Origin: Clostridium paraputrificum
GTDB taxonomy: Bacteria > Bacillota > Clostridia > Clostridiales > Clostridiaceae
NCBI RefSeq assembly: GCF_900447045.1
Contig: NZ_UAWH01000005.1
Location: 62,001 to 126,000 of the forward strand
Reading direction: 5' to 3'
Length of the DNA: 64,000 nt
The notes beneath the pieces are model-generated. The model was not told where the DNA came from and did no database searches. It was given only the letters and a program-made list of their open reading frames with translations. Position 1 is the first letter of the stretch, and the number at the start of each line of letters is the position of its first letter. Position numbers and translations under genes: made by a program. Positions 53,539 through 61,818 of the stretch are shown one piece after another.

Positions 53539-53591
53539 ACGTGTAAACACGTAGTATGGTATTGATAAAGGGGTATATCTTACTATATAAT
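53539..53591 (+). promoter_or_regulatory. Promoter and palindrome before the 53623 gene
   Basis: TTGATA (53562-53567) and TATAAT (53586-53591) stand 18 bases apart. A perfect palindrome, ACGTGT-AA-ACACGT (53539-53552), lies just upstream of the -35 box, where an activator or repressor might bind. Confidence 0.55.
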
Positions 53592-53622
53592 ATATTATAT
53601 AAAGGAAAGAAAGGTGATAAGG

Positions 53623-54297
53623 GTGAGACAAAACTATAACTCCTTTAAGTATTGGGAATCATTAATTCATGAAAATAAAACAATAAGAGGTCATATGTTT
53701 ATGGATAATCCACCAAAGGAAAAGTCACTTTATATTCATACCTTGATATTTTCAAAAAATAACGGTATTGATAATATCTATGCATATTTCCCTGATGCGA
53801 AAGTGCTACTTGGATATATTCAATATTCTTTCTTGCAAGAAGCTTTTTATAAATGGATATATGGTAAAGATAGGATAATAATTAATATTCCATCACTTCC
53901 CGTTGATAAAATTATAAGAGATGGATTATCGAAAGGGAAAATATCAAAAAGTGAAGCACAATTAATGTTGAGTCACTATACAAGAGTATCAAAAATGTGG
54001 GATCTACCAAAAGATAGAGTTATACCTGAATTGATTAAGTTCAGTAGAGAATTTAATAAAACTTGGTATGGTGATAATAAAGAATTTTTATATTTAAAGA
54101 TATTTAGAAATCCAGAGGAACTTGGTAATTTTATTGTAGATTCTACTATGTTAACCAATGATGAAAATACATTTATAAGTAAGACTGGTGTAACAGTAAG
54201 TGAGTGGAAGAAAATATGTAGTGAAGCAATAAAAAATGAATTGAGCGCAGAGAAGTTTAAAGAAATATTGCAAAAGAATTTGTCAGAAGTAATATAA
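53623..54297 (+). CDS. Unrecognised 224-residue protein
   Basis: No family is recognised. The start chosen is GTG behind AAAGGTGAT; an in-frame GTG at 53614 falls inside that ribosome site. The protein is soluble and mixed helical/strand. It begins VRQNYNSFKYWESLIHENKTIRG, has hydrophobic strands (YIHTLIFSKN, IYAYFPDAKVLLGYIQYSFL), an IIINIPSLPVDKI segment, and a helical C-terminus ending KFKEILQKNLSEVI. The 53539 palindrome suggests regulated expression. It is flanked by a terminator and tRNA-Lys. Confidence 0.7.
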   Translation: MRQNYNSFKYWESLIHENKTIRGHMFMDNPPKEKSLYIHTLIFSKNNGIDNIYAYFPDAKVLLGYIQYSFLQEAFYKWIYGKDRIIINIPSLPVDKIIRDGLSKGKISKSEAQLMLSHYTRVSKMWDLPKDRVIPELIKFSREFNKTWYGDNKEFLYLKIFRNPEELGNFIVDSTMLTNDENTFISKTGVTVSEWKKICSEAIKNELSAEKFKEILQKNLSEVI

Positions 54298-54303
54298 AAA
54301 AAT

Positions 54304-54353
54304 AATATTATAGCATCTTGACCATAAAAAAGTTGGATGCTATAATATTTTAT
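54304..54353 (+). terminator. Intrinsic terminator after the 53623 gene
   Basis: The stem AATATTATAGCATC / GATGCTATAATATT is followed by TTATG; the T-run is short but the 14-bp stem is perfect. Confidence 0.75.
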
Positions 54354-54361
54354 GTAAATAA

Positions 54362-54437
54362 GCGCTATTAGCTCAGTTGGTAGAGCACCTGACTCTTAAT
54401 CAGGGTGTCCCGGGTTCGAATCCCTGATGGCGCACCA
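54362..54437 (+). tRNA. tRNA-Lys (anticodon CUU)
   Basis: The acceptor arms GCGCTAT and ATGGCGC pair (one G-U), the D-arm is GCTCAGTTGGTAGAGC, the anticodon loop is ACTCTTAAT with anticodon CTT, the T-loop GGTTCGAATCC is intact and CCA is encoded. Confidence 0.97.
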
Positions 54438-54440
54438 AAT

Positions 54441-54471
54441 GAAAGGAATCTAGTTATAGATTCCTTTTTTT
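54441..54471 (+). terminator. Intrinsic terminator after tRNA-Lys
   Basis: The stem AAAGGAATCTA / TAGATTCCTTT has a four-base loop and a T-run. Confidence 0.9.
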
Positions 54472-54511
54472 CTTGTATAATAAAAGAGACTTAATTTGAG
54501 AGGAGAAATAT

Positions 54512-55795
54512 ATGAAAACAAAAGGAAACGTTACTGCATTATTACCATTAGCAATTTTTTTAATAGTTTATGCAGGAACATCGATTATAGCAAAAGACTT
54601 TTATGCAGTATCAGTGATAGTACCATTTTTAATATCTGCAATAGTTGCTTTATCAATGAATAAAAAGAGAACATTTGAAGATAAGCTTCAGGATTTTTGT
54701 AAGGGAGCAGGAAATTCTAATGTTATATTAATGATTCTTATATTTGTCTTAGCAGGAGCATTTGCGCAAGTAGCTAAGGCTATGGGAGCTGTTGATTCAA
54801 CAGTAAATTTTGGACTTTCAATTTTACCTACAAGTATACTTGTACCAGGTGTATTTATAATAGCTTCATTTATAGCATTATCAGTAGGAACATCAATGGG
54901 TACAATAGTTGCTTTAGTTCCAATAGCAGTAGGAATATCAGAGAAGACAGGAATAGCTGTTGCTATAGTTGTAGGGGCTGTGGTTAGTGGAGCTATGTTT
55001 GGAGATAATTTATCTATGATATCAGATACAACAATTGCTGCAACTAGAACTCAAGGTTGTGAAATGAAGGATAAGTTTAAAATGAACTTCAAAATAGTAT
55101 TACCAGCAGCTATAGTTACTGCTATTGTATTTATGATTCTTACAAAAGGAATATCTATACAAACTTTAGGAGAGTATGAATATAGTTTTATAAAGATACT
55201 TCCATACATAGTTGTGTTGATATCTGCATTAATGGGTATAAATGTAATATTTATCTTAATAGGTGGAATTGTATTTGCAGGAGCAATAGGGCTTTTATAT
55301 GGAAGCTTTGATATAATAGGATTGTTTACTAATATTTCAGCTGGAATACAAGGTATGAGCGAACTTATAATAATTTCTTTATTAATAGCAGGAACCATTG
55401 AGTTAATTAAAAATAATGGTGGAATAGAATATATATTAAATAAAGGTATGAAGAACTTTAAAAGTAAAAGAGGAGCTGAACTTGGTATTGCTACATTAGT
55501 AAGTCTAGTTGATATTTGTACAGCTAATAATACTATTGCAATAGTAACTGTTGGACCAATAGCTAAAGATATTTCAGATGAGTTTGAATTGGAACCTAGA
55601 AGAGTAGCTGGCATAATGGATATGTTCTCATGTGTATTTCAAGGATTGATTCCTTATGGGGCACAACTTATTTCAGCCTCAGGATTAGCTATGATATCAC
55701 CATTTGCAATAATAAAATATTCAGTTTATCCATATTTAATGGGGATTTGTGCTTTAGTATCAATTTACCTTTACTGGAGAAAAAGAAGTGAATAA
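54512..55795 (+). CDS. Na+/H+ antiporter, NhaC family
   Basis: A 427-residue protein with about eleven hydrophobic helices of the ion transporter superfamily. Features include SFIALSVGTSMGTIVALVPIAVGIS near 130-155, VSGAMFGDNLSMISDTTIAATRTQGCEM near 160-190, and DICTANNTIAIVTVGPIAKDISDEFEL near 330, all typical of NhaC-type carriers. Transport of Na+ or an organic cation or acid against protons is expected; some relatives move metabolites such as malate/lactate. The start has GAGAGGAG 7 bases ahead. A bidirectional terminator follows. Confidence 0.88.
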   Translation: MKTKGNVTALLPLAIFLIVYAGTSIIAKDFYAVSVIVPFLISAIVALSMNKKRTFEDKLQDFCKGAGNSNVILMILIFVLAGAFAQVAKAMGAVDSTVNFGLSILPTSILVPGVFIIASFIALSVGTSMGTIVALVPIAVGISEKTGIAVAIVVGAVVSGAMFGDNLSMISDTTIAATRTQGCEMKDKFKMNFKIVLPAAIVTAIVFMILTKGISIQTLGEYEYSFIKILPYIVVLISALMGINVIFILIGGIVFAGAIGLLYGSFDIIGLFTNISAGIQGMSELIIISLLIAGTIELIKNNGGIEYILNKGMKNFKSKRGAELGIATLVSLVDICTANNTIAIVTVGPIAKDISDEFELEPRRVAGIMDMFSCVFQGLIPYGAQLISASGLAMISPFAIIKYSVYPYLMGICALVSIYLYWRKRSE

Positions 55796-55804
55796 ATAAA
55801 GATT

Positions 55805-55838
55805 AAGAGAAATTGCAAATGCAATTTCTCTTATTATT
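55805..55838. terminator. Bidirectional terminator
   Basis: The perfect 12-bp stem AAGAGAAATTGC / GCAATTTCTCTT lies between the converging antiporter and ispF genes. Confidence 0.9.
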
Positions 55839-56304
55839 TATAAAGAAGGCAAATACTTTGAGAAGATATTCCAAGCCCCTCTCCTGTAAATCCAAGTCCT
55901 TCTTCAGTTGTAGCTTTTACATTTATTTGATCAATGTCTATGTTTAAGGCATTAGCAATATTTTTTCTCATTAATTGGATGTGAGGTGCCATTTTTGGTT
56001 TTTGTGCTATAATTGTTGAATCTATGTTGGAAATTTTGTAACCATTTTCATATAAAAGTTTTCCTACTTCTTTCAACAAAGCTATACTTGAGATTCCCTT
56101 ATATTTAGGATCAGTATCAGGAAAGTGTTTTCCTATATCACCTAAAGCAGAAGCACCCAATAAAGAATCCATTATAGCGTGCAATAACACATCAGCATCA
56201 GAATGACCAAGTAATCCATACTCATATGGAATTTCAACACCGCCAAGAATAAGTTTTCTATCAGCAACTAATTTGTGAACATCATATCCAAGTCCAATTC
56301 TCAT
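55834..56304 (-). CDS. ispF: 2-C-methyl-D-erythritol 2,4-cyclodiphosphate synthase
   Basis: IspF acts in the MEP isoprenoid pathway, cyclising CDP-methylerythritol phosphate with release of CMP. The 156-residue protein begins [13 protein letters not shown] (metal ligands Asp 8 and His 10), with [21 protein letters not shown] near 31-52 and the C-terminal [23 protein letters not shown]. It is encoded alone, not fused to IspD. It has an AGGAGATG ribosome site. Confidence 0.97.
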   Translation of the reverse strand: MRIGLGYDVHKLVADRKLILGGVEIPYEYGLLGHSDADVLLHAIMDSLLGASALGDIGKHFPDTDPKYKGISSIALLKEVGKLLYENGYKISNIDSTIIAQKPKMAPHIQLMRKNIANALNIDIDQINVKATTEEGLGFTGEGLGISSQSICLLYK

Positions 56305-56345
56305 ATAATCATCTCCTGTAAAAAATGTATATAAGAATTATACCA

Positions 56346-56516
56346 TTATTGAACATTTTTTACTCTAATATTTACATTAGAATTTCTTTCTTCTGTTAAA
56401 AAAAGAAATTTAAAATATCTAACAAAGGAAAAAGATTTTGTAGTAATAAGGAATCTGATATAACTTACCCTCTTACGCCTATAGATAAAATCAACGTAAA
56501 TAACATTTCCTTTCAT
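56346..56516 (-). CDS. Small basic protein, 56 residues
   Basis: An open frame upstream of ispF on the same strand: MKGNVIYVDFIYRRKRVSYI, then a basic, aromatic-rich remainder ending NIRVKNVQ. It starts with ATG 6 bases after GTGAGGT, a good ribosome site, and ATATAATTT lies about 20 bases farther upstream. The product would be strongly basic (net positive from many Arg and Lys). No homologue is recognised. It could be a genuine short gene in the ispF transcript or chance; the ribosome site tips the balance. Confidence 0.45.
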   Translation of the reverse strand: MKGNVIYVDFIYRRKRVSYIRFLITTKSFSFVRYFKFLFLTEERNSNVNIRVKNVQ

Positions 56517-56639
56517 AGATAAACCTCACTTTCAAATTATATGGGTTCAGTAAAATATATTTGCAAAACCTTTGATATATACAGAGTAGGTGTAGGTTTT
56601 TATATGGTATAATACATTATATGTGAGGTAGTATAATTT

Positions 56640-56668
56640 GATAATGTGACTTAAGTTGTCGTATTATC
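56640..56668 (+). promoter_or_regulatory. Hairpin in the 5' leader of the SigI/RsgI hybrid gene
   Basis: GATAATGTGAC pairs with GTCGTATTATC (two G-U pairs) around the loop TTAAGTT. It ends 7 bases before the ribosome site, and TATAAT at 56608-56613 marks the probable promoter. It may affect mRNA stability or translation. Confidence 0.5.
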
Positions 56669-56685
56669 ATGAAAGGATGATAAGT

Positions 56686-57717
56686 ATGGCGGAGTTTAAT
56701 AGAAATAAATATATTTTTTCAAGTACCCCAGCTATTATTGAAGTTGGTGAAGAAGTAAGAAGAATAAGGGAAAAGCAAATATCGTTTATGCTTAAGGAAT
56801 TATTTTTATATAAAATACTTGTAAAAGACTTGGTTAATATATTTCCAACATATAGAGATAGAAATTTAATTTTGAATATAGCAAGTTATATATATGAAGA
56901 CTATGAACTTTTTGAGAAAGTTCAAAAGAAAAGAGAGTTACCAGTAGCAATGGTGGCTAAGAGAACGCGAGTATCGAGAACATTTTTAGAGATATGGCAA
57001 GATTATATATTAGTTTATGTAATAATTCTTTCTAACCCTAATTATAAATACATACAAGATTGTATACGAATAGAAGAGAGAAGTAAGACTACTGCATTAG
57101 TTCCAAAAGAGAATAAAAATAATGATATAAAAAAGGGAATAGTTCTTAAGGTAAATAAAAGAAGTGTCTTTATATTTACAAGTGCAGGGGAGTTCTTGAA
57201 GTTAAAAAAGGAAGGCGATTTAAAAGTAGGACAAGAATATAGAGGGAAAGAGAAAAAAGGAATTAGAAATTATAAGTTACAAATATGCATAGGAGCTGTA
57301 TTTTTAACTTTTATTTTGGCAGGTGGAATTTATCAATATACTAAGGGGGTAAGGACTGTTGTTATAGATACAACATCTCAGTTAAAGTATGAACTTAATA
57401 GATTTAATAAAGTAATATATACTTATTCACCAACTCAAAAGGGTAAAGACCTTATAAATGCTGTAAATCCAAAGTATAAAAATATAGATAAAGCTTTAGA
57501 AGAAAGCCTAAGATATGCTAAGGAAAATGATATGATACCAAATCAAAGTATATTAATTACTATAAGTGGAGAAGCTTTAAAATATGGATTATTAGAGGAT
57601 ACAGCAAGGTATGTTAAGGAAGAAAAAGTAAGCGTATTAGTAAATAATTCAGGTAAGGAACATAATATTAAAGACATGGTAAATGATGAAAAGGAATCGA
57701 AGGATGAACAGAAATAA
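56686..57717 (+). CDS. Hybrid membrane protein: SigI C-terminal-like domain plus RsgI anti-sigma domain
   Basis: 343 residues. Residues about 25-125 ([59 protein letters not shown]) resemble the C-terminal domain of sigma factor SigI. Residues about 140-190 ([20 protein letters not shown]) match the N-terminal anti-sigma domain of RsgI. One membrane helix (about 197-219) leads to an extracytoplasmic part ([34 protein letters not shown]) like the RsgI PRE domain. The usual Asn-Pro near the start of that domain, proposed for self-cleavage, is replaced by Thr-Ser. No sigI gene is adjacent. The ATG is behind AAAGGATGAT. It overlaps the next gene by 14 bases. Confidence 0.75.
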   Translation: MAEFNRNKYIFSSTPAIIEVGEEVRRIREKQISFMLKELFLYKILVKDLVNIFPTYRDRNLILNIASYIYEDYELFEKVQKKRELPVAMVAKRTRVSRTFLEIWQDYILVYVIILSNPNYKYIQDCIRIEERSKTTALVPKENKNNDIKKGIVLKVNKRSVFIFTSAGEFLKLKKEGDLKVGQEYRGKEKKGIRNYKLQICIGAVFLTFILAGGIYQYTKGVRTVVIDTTSQLKYELNRFNKVIYTYSPTQKGKDLINAVNPKYKNIDKALEESLRYAKENDMIPNQSILITISGEALKYGLLEDTARYVKEEKVSVLVNNSGKEHNIKDMVNDEKESKDEQK

Positions 57718-58465
57718 TAATGTAATAGTACATAATGATAGAAAAGAAGAGATAAGATTAAATAAATACATAAGCGAGACTGGAATTTGCTCTAGAAGGG
57801 AAGCTGACAAGCTTATAGAAAATGGGAAGGTAACAATAGATGGAGTAAAGGCCACTATGGGTATGAAGGTAGGAAAAGGGCAAATAGTTAAAGTAAATGG
57901 GAAAGATATAACCAAGGAAGAGGAACTTGTCTATATAGCATTAAATAAACCAGTAGGTATAACTTGTACAACTGAGCATAAAGTAAAAGGAAATATTGTT
58001 GATTTCGTTGGGCATAAAAAAAGAATATTTCCTATAGGAAGATTAGATAAAGATTCCCAAGGATTAATTTTATTAACTAATGATGGAGATATAGTTAATA
58101 AAATTTTACGTGCAGGAAATAATCACGAAAAGGAATATGTGGTAACTGTTAATAAGGCAATTACTGATGATTTTATTAAGAAGATGTCATCTGGGGTTAG
58201 AATTCTAGGTACTGTTACGAAGAAATGTTTTGTTAAAAAAGAGGGAAGCAAGGTATTTAGAATAATATTAACTGAAGGAATGAATAGGCAAATAAGAAGA
58301 ATGTGTGAAGTCTTTGGGTATAAAGTAGTTAAACTTGAAAGAGTTAGAATAATGAATATTCATTTAGGAAATTTAAAGAATGGTAATTGGAGAGATTTAA
58401 CTATAAAGGAGTTAGAAGGTATAAATGATCTTATAAAAGATTCTCAAAAGGTTTATAAAGAATAG
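57704..58465 (+). CDS. rRNA pseudouridine synthase, RluB/RluF family
   Basis: A 253-residue enzyme with an N-terminal S4 RNA-binding domain ([31 protein letters not shown], about 15-47) and the synthase domain with catalytic aspartate in [18 protein letters not shown] near 115. [26 protein letters not shown] near 190-215 is the RluF-type motif. It converts a specific uridine of 23S rRNA to pseudouridine. ATG 57704 follows GAAGG and lies inside the preceding gene; an earlier in-frame ATG has no ribosome site. The exact target base is not readable from sequence. Confidence 0.92.
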   Translation: MNRNNNVIVHNDRKEEIRLNKYISETGICSRREADKLIENGKVTIDGVKATMGMKVGKGQIVKVNGKDITKEEELVYIALNKPVGITCTTEHKVKGNIVDFVGHKKRIFPIGRLDKDSQGLILLTNDGDIVNKILRAGNNHEKEYVVTVNKAITDDFIKKMSSGVRILGTVTKKCFVKKEGSKVFRIILTEGMNRQIRRMCEVFGYKVVKLERVRIMNIHLGNLKNGNWRDLTIKELEGINDLIKDSQKVYKE

Positions 58466-58469
58466 TAGG

Positions 58470-58503
58470 CAAGGAAAATAGTTTTATAGTTTCCTTACTT
58501 TCA
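58470..58503 (+). terminator. Intrinsic terminator after the pseudouridine synthase gene
   Basis: The stem AAGGAAA / TTTCCTT around a 12-base loop is followed by ACTTTC; modest strength. The hairpin repeat at 58511 immediately follows. Confidence 0.65.
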
Positions 58504-58510
58504 TATGAAT

Positions 58511-58563
58511 GGAGTGAATATTTGCTTTCTGTGACTTAAAGTAAATATCCACTCCACTTTTTT
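58511..58563. repeat. Dispersed hairpin repeat, copy 3
   Basis: GGAGTGAATATTTGCTTT pairs with AAAGTAAATATCCACTCC (16 of 18 positions) around CTGTGACTT, and T6 follows. It shares the stem core, the TGTGACTT loop and the T-tract with the copy at 30484. It stands between converging genes. Confidence 0.78.
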
Positions 58564-59452
58564 ATTTATTTGTATTAATTAATCTACTTTTAAATCTTTC
58601 CATTGTATATCTAGAACTTACATAAATTCTATCCAGTTTTACAGGAGTATCATCTCTATCAGAATAACCTAAATTAGTAGTGAAAGCTAATGAATAGCCA
58701 GCCTCCTTTACAGCTTTAGTGCTATCTTCATTTAAGTCACCATATGGATAAGCCACAGATAGAACTTTCTTACCAGTAATAGATTCTATCTTTTCTTTTG
58801 AGTCTTTTAGTTCTTTTAATTGTTCTTCGTAAGTAAGTTGATCTAAATGACTGTGGGTTGCTGTATGGCTCTCTATATCTATTCCATAGTCAGACATTTC
58901 TTTAATTCTTTCACTTGATAAGTAGTAACTACCTTCGTCAATTACAGAAGTAATAACAAAAATTGTTGCTTTCATATCTAATTCTTTAAGTATTGGAAAA
59001 GCATTTGTATAGTTGTCCATATAACCATCATCAAAGGTTATGAGTATGCTTTTCTCTGGTATTGATTTTTTATTAATAATATAGTCATTAAACTCACTAA
59101 TAGTTAGGGTAGTGTATCCTGAATCTTTAATAAATTGAAGTTGCTCTCTAAGTCTATCAGGAGAAATAATAACTTCATTTTTCTCTGAAGGCTCTACTGA
59201 GTGATAATACAGGACAGGAACCCCACGATTATCGTTAATAAGTGTTAAACCTTCAAATCTATTAATTTCTACTGGTTCAATTTTAGGTTCCTCTTGTTCT
59301 TCATTTAGTTGTAAATCTTCAATGTTTTCATTACTTGCAATGTTTTTTTCTTCTTTTTCTCTAATGTAAATAGCAAATATAACTCCTACTAGAATTATTA
59401 TAAGTGCTATTAAGATAATATTTTGTAGCTTTTTATTGGAAAATTTTCTCAT
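58562..59452 (-). CDS. Membrane-anchored polysaccharide deacetylase
   Basis: 296 residues. An N-terminal membrane helix (about 10-30) is followed by an acidic linker and a NodB-type deacetylase domain: VPVLYYHSVEP near 76, metal motif ILITFDDGYMDNYTNAFPIL near 137, SHTATHSHLDQLTYEEQLKEL near 195 and VAYPYGDLNEDSTKAVKEAGY near 232. It is likely to remove acetyl groups from peptidoglycan or another surface glycan, which protects against lysozyme. The ATG at 59452 follows AAAGGTGA; the earlier GTG lies inside that site. Confidence 0.9.
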   Translation of the reverse strand: MRKFSNKKLQNIILIALIIILVGVIFAIYIREKEEKNIASNENIEDLQLNEEQEEPKIEPVEINRFEGLTLINDNRGVPVLYYHSVEPSEKNEVIISPDRLREQLQFIKDSGYTTLTISEFNDYIINKKSIPEKSILITFDDGYMDNYTNAFPILKELDMKATIFVITSVIDEGSYYLSSERIKEMSDYGIDIESHTATHSHLDQLTYEEQLKELKDSKEKIESITGKKVLSVAYPYGDLNEDSTKAVKEAGYSLAFTTNLGYSDRDDTPVKLDRIYVSSRYTMERFKSRLINTNK

Positions 59453-59550
59453 AATATTCACCTTTAAAAATATATTTGTTGTATATGAATTTTATCATAC
59501 CAAGATATGTAAAGTAAATAATCAAATGAAAATATAGAAAAAAATGGATA

Positions 59551-59596
59551 CTATCCACATTGTCCACATTTAGGTGTGGATAAGTTGTTAAGAAAA
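59551..59596. other. Small DnaA-box group
   Basis: CTATCCACA (59551, one mismatch) and perfect TGTGGATAA (59575-59583) lie upstream of the DUF3298 gene; another perfect TGTGGATAA (59788-59796) falls inside that gene. Weaker than the cluster at 13.7 kb. Confidence 0.4.
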
Positions 59597-59671
59597 TGTG
59601 AATTATAATGTTGATAAATGTAGAAAAAAGAGAATACTATATAAAAAAGCACGAAAGGAATGATTTTTGTT

Positions 59672-60406
59672 ATGAGTAGTAAAGTTTTGTTAAGTTTTTC
59701 TTTAATAGTTATCAACATTATAAACAGTTTTTGTCCACAGGTATTGTTGGCAAGTGAAACGTCGAAAAATGAAGAAGAAGTTAGAATTGTGGATAAAGTT
59801 ATAAAAGAGAAAGATGATTACGTGGATGTGGATGTAATTATACCTCAGATAAGTGGTATATCTAATAAGAGTAAAGAAGCTCAGATAAATAAAGAAATAG
59901 AAAATTGGACTCTAGAATGGATTAAGGACATTAGACTGATTGCAAAAGAAAATTTCGATACAAATGTTAAACCATTGGGGCCTTATGAAGCAAATGCTAG
60001 ATATGAAGTTAAGAGTACTAGAAACCCATTAAGTTTTTATATAGATTACTATCAATTTACAGGTGGTGCTCATGGAATCACCACAAGAAAGTATTATAAT
60101 ATCGATAAAAGAAGTGGAGAGATTTTAAAGCTTAATAATTTATTTAAAGAGAAATATGATTATGCAAGTTTGATAAACAAGCAAATTCAAAGCGAAATAG
60201 ATAAGAATAAAGATATGTACTTTACAGGTAAAGAGGGATTTCAAGGAATAAAGGATAATCAAGGCTTTTTCATAGAAGGAAGTAATTTAGTAATATTTTT
60301 TGCACAATATGAAATTGCACCATATGCTGGAGGAATGCCTGAATTTAGGATTCCTTTAGAAATATTTAAAAAGGGCTATGTCTATGATAAAATTAATAGT
60401 AAATAG
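59672..60406 (+). CDS. Secreted DUF4163/DUF3298 protein (RsiV-like ectodomain)
   Basis: 244 residues. An N-terminal hydrophobic segment (LLSFSLIVINIINSFCPQVLLA) resembles a signal peptide. The mature part has a DUF4163-like region (YVDVDVIIPQISG, then RYEVKSTRNPLSFYIDYYQFTGGAHG) and a DUF3298 domain ending FFAQYEIAPYAGGMPEFRIPLEIF. This pair forms the extracellular lysozyme-sensing part of RsiV anti-sigma factors, but here no anti-sigma or cytoplasmic domain is present. The ATG is placed 12 bases after GAAAGGA; the ATG at 59660 is too close to that site. Confidence 0.85.
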   Translation: MSSKVLLSFSLIVINIINSFCPQVLLASETSKNEEEVRIVDKVIKEKDDYVDVDVIIPQISGISNKSKEAQINKEIENWTLEWIKDIRLIAKENFDTNVKPLGPYEANARYEVKSTRNPLSFYIDYYQFTGGAHGITTRKYYNIDKRSGEILKLNNLFKEKYDYASLINKQIQSEIDKNKDMYFTGKEGFQGIKDNQGFFIEGSNLVIFFAQYEIAPYAGGMPEFRIPLEIFKKGYVYDKINSK

Positions 60407-60426
60407 TTAGGGTGAAAGGAAATAAT

Positions 60427-61803
60427 ATGAATAATATAAAAGATATTATATTAAAACAAAAGAATTATTATTTATCCGGGAAAACAAAAGACATTAATTT
60501 TAGAATAGATAATCTAAAAAAGTTAAAAAGATTAATAAAAGAGAATGAAGAAATTATTTTAGATGCTTTAAAAAAGGATTTAGGAAAATCAAATTTTGAA
60601 GGATACATAACAGAAATAGGAATGGTGTATGAAGAAATAAACATCATGATTAAAAGTATAAAAAAGTGGTCTAAAAGAGAAAGAGTGAAATCTTCAATTA
60701 ATTATTATCCTAGTAAGTGCTATGTATATAAAGAGCCTTATGGAGTAGCATTAATTATAGGACCATTTAATTATCCTTTTCAGTTAATATTATCACCTTT
60801 AATAGGAGCAATTGGGGCAGGAAACTGTGCAGTTATAAAGCCTTCTGAGTATTCTGTTAATACATCTATGTTGATTGAAAAGATAATCAATAATAATTTT
60901 AAGGATGAATATATTAAGGTAGTTAATCCAATGGGAGGCAAAGAGGTTGTTTCTGAATTATTAGAGCAACCTGTAGACTATATCTTTTTTACAGGTAGCG
61001 TAAGAGTAGGAAAGATAGTTATGGAAAAGGCCTCTAAGTCTTTAATTCCTGTTACTTTAGAGCTTGGAGGTAAAAGTCCATGTATTGTAGATAAAGATGC
61101 TAATATAAAGATGAGTGCAAAGAGAATTGCTTGGGGGAAATTTTTAAATGCTGGTCAAACATGTGTGGCACCAGATTATCTTTGTGTACATAAAGATATA
61201 AAAGCAGAATTTTTAGAAGAGTTAGTTAAGGAAATAGAAAAGCAATTAGGAAAAGAACAAAAAGAAAGCCCTGATTATCCAAGAATAATTAGTGAAAGAG
61301 AAGTTAGAAGACTTTCTGAGTATTTAAACGAAGGAGAACTATTCTATGGAGGAGAAGTATCTATAGAAGAAAAATATATATCTCCAACTATATTGGTTAA
61401 TATAAAAGAAAAGTCAAAAATACTTGAAGAAGAGATATTTGGACCGATTTTCCCTGTATATGAATTTAATAAATTAGAAGAGGTAATGTATAAGGTTAAT
61501 AATGGAGATAAGCCACTAGCATTATATTATTTTTCTGAAGATAAAAATAAAATTGAATATGTGTTAAATAATACATCATCAGGTGGAGTTACAATAAATG
61601 ATACTGTAATACATGTTGCATCAACATATCTTCCCTTTGGTGGAGTAGGTAATAGTGGCATAGGTTCTTATCATGGAAAGGCTAGCTTTGATACATTTAG
61701 TCATAGAAAGTCTGTTTTAAAAAGAGGAACATTTATGGAATTGCCTTTTAGGTTTGCTCCATATAATGATAAATTAAAGCTAATAAAGAAAATATTAAAA
61801 TAA
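60427..61803 (+). CDS. Aldehyde dehydrogenase family protein
   Basis: A 458-residue NAD(P)-dependent dehydrogenase. The cofactor loop is FFTGSVRVGKIVMEKAS near 190, the general base is in LELGGKSP (Glu 212) and the catalytic cysteine in NAGQTCVAPDYLC (Cys 246); PFGGVGNSGIGSYHGKASFDTFSH near 415-438 is the class 3-like C-terminal motif. It would oxidise medium-chain or aromatic aldehydes; the substrate is unknown. The ATG at 60427 follows GAAAGGAAA. The ROK kinase gene follows 15 bases after its stop, so the two are co-transcribed. Confidence 0.94.
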   Translation: MNNIKDIILKQKNYYLSGKTKDINFRIDNLKKLKRLIKENEEIILDALKKDLGKSNFEGYITEIGMVYEEINIMIKSIKKWSKRERVKSSINYYPSKCYVYKEPYGVALIIGPFNYPFQLILSPLIGAIGAGNCAVIKPSEYSVNTSMLIEKIINNNFKDEYIKVVNPMGGKEVVSELLEQPVDYIFFTGSVRVGKIVMEKASKSLIPVTLELGGKSPCIVDKDANIKMSAKRIAWGKFLNAGQTCVAPDYLCVHKDIKAEFLEELVKEIEKQLGKEQKESPDYPRIISEREVRRLSEYLNEGELFYGGEVSIEEKYISPTILVNIKEKSKILEEEIFGPIFPVYEFNKLEEVMYKVNNGDKPLALYYFSEDKNKIEYVLNNTSSGGVTINDTVIHVASTYLPFGGVGNSGIGSYHGKASFDTFSHRKSVLKRGTFMELPFRFAPYNDKLKLIKKILK

Positions 61804-61818
61804 AGGGGTTTTTGATTT

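Noticed and set aside
56461-56655. SigI-dependent promoter for the hybrid sensor gene
   Set aside because: I could not find the expected -35 and -10 pair at a fitting distance; only a TATAAT-type -10 is clear.
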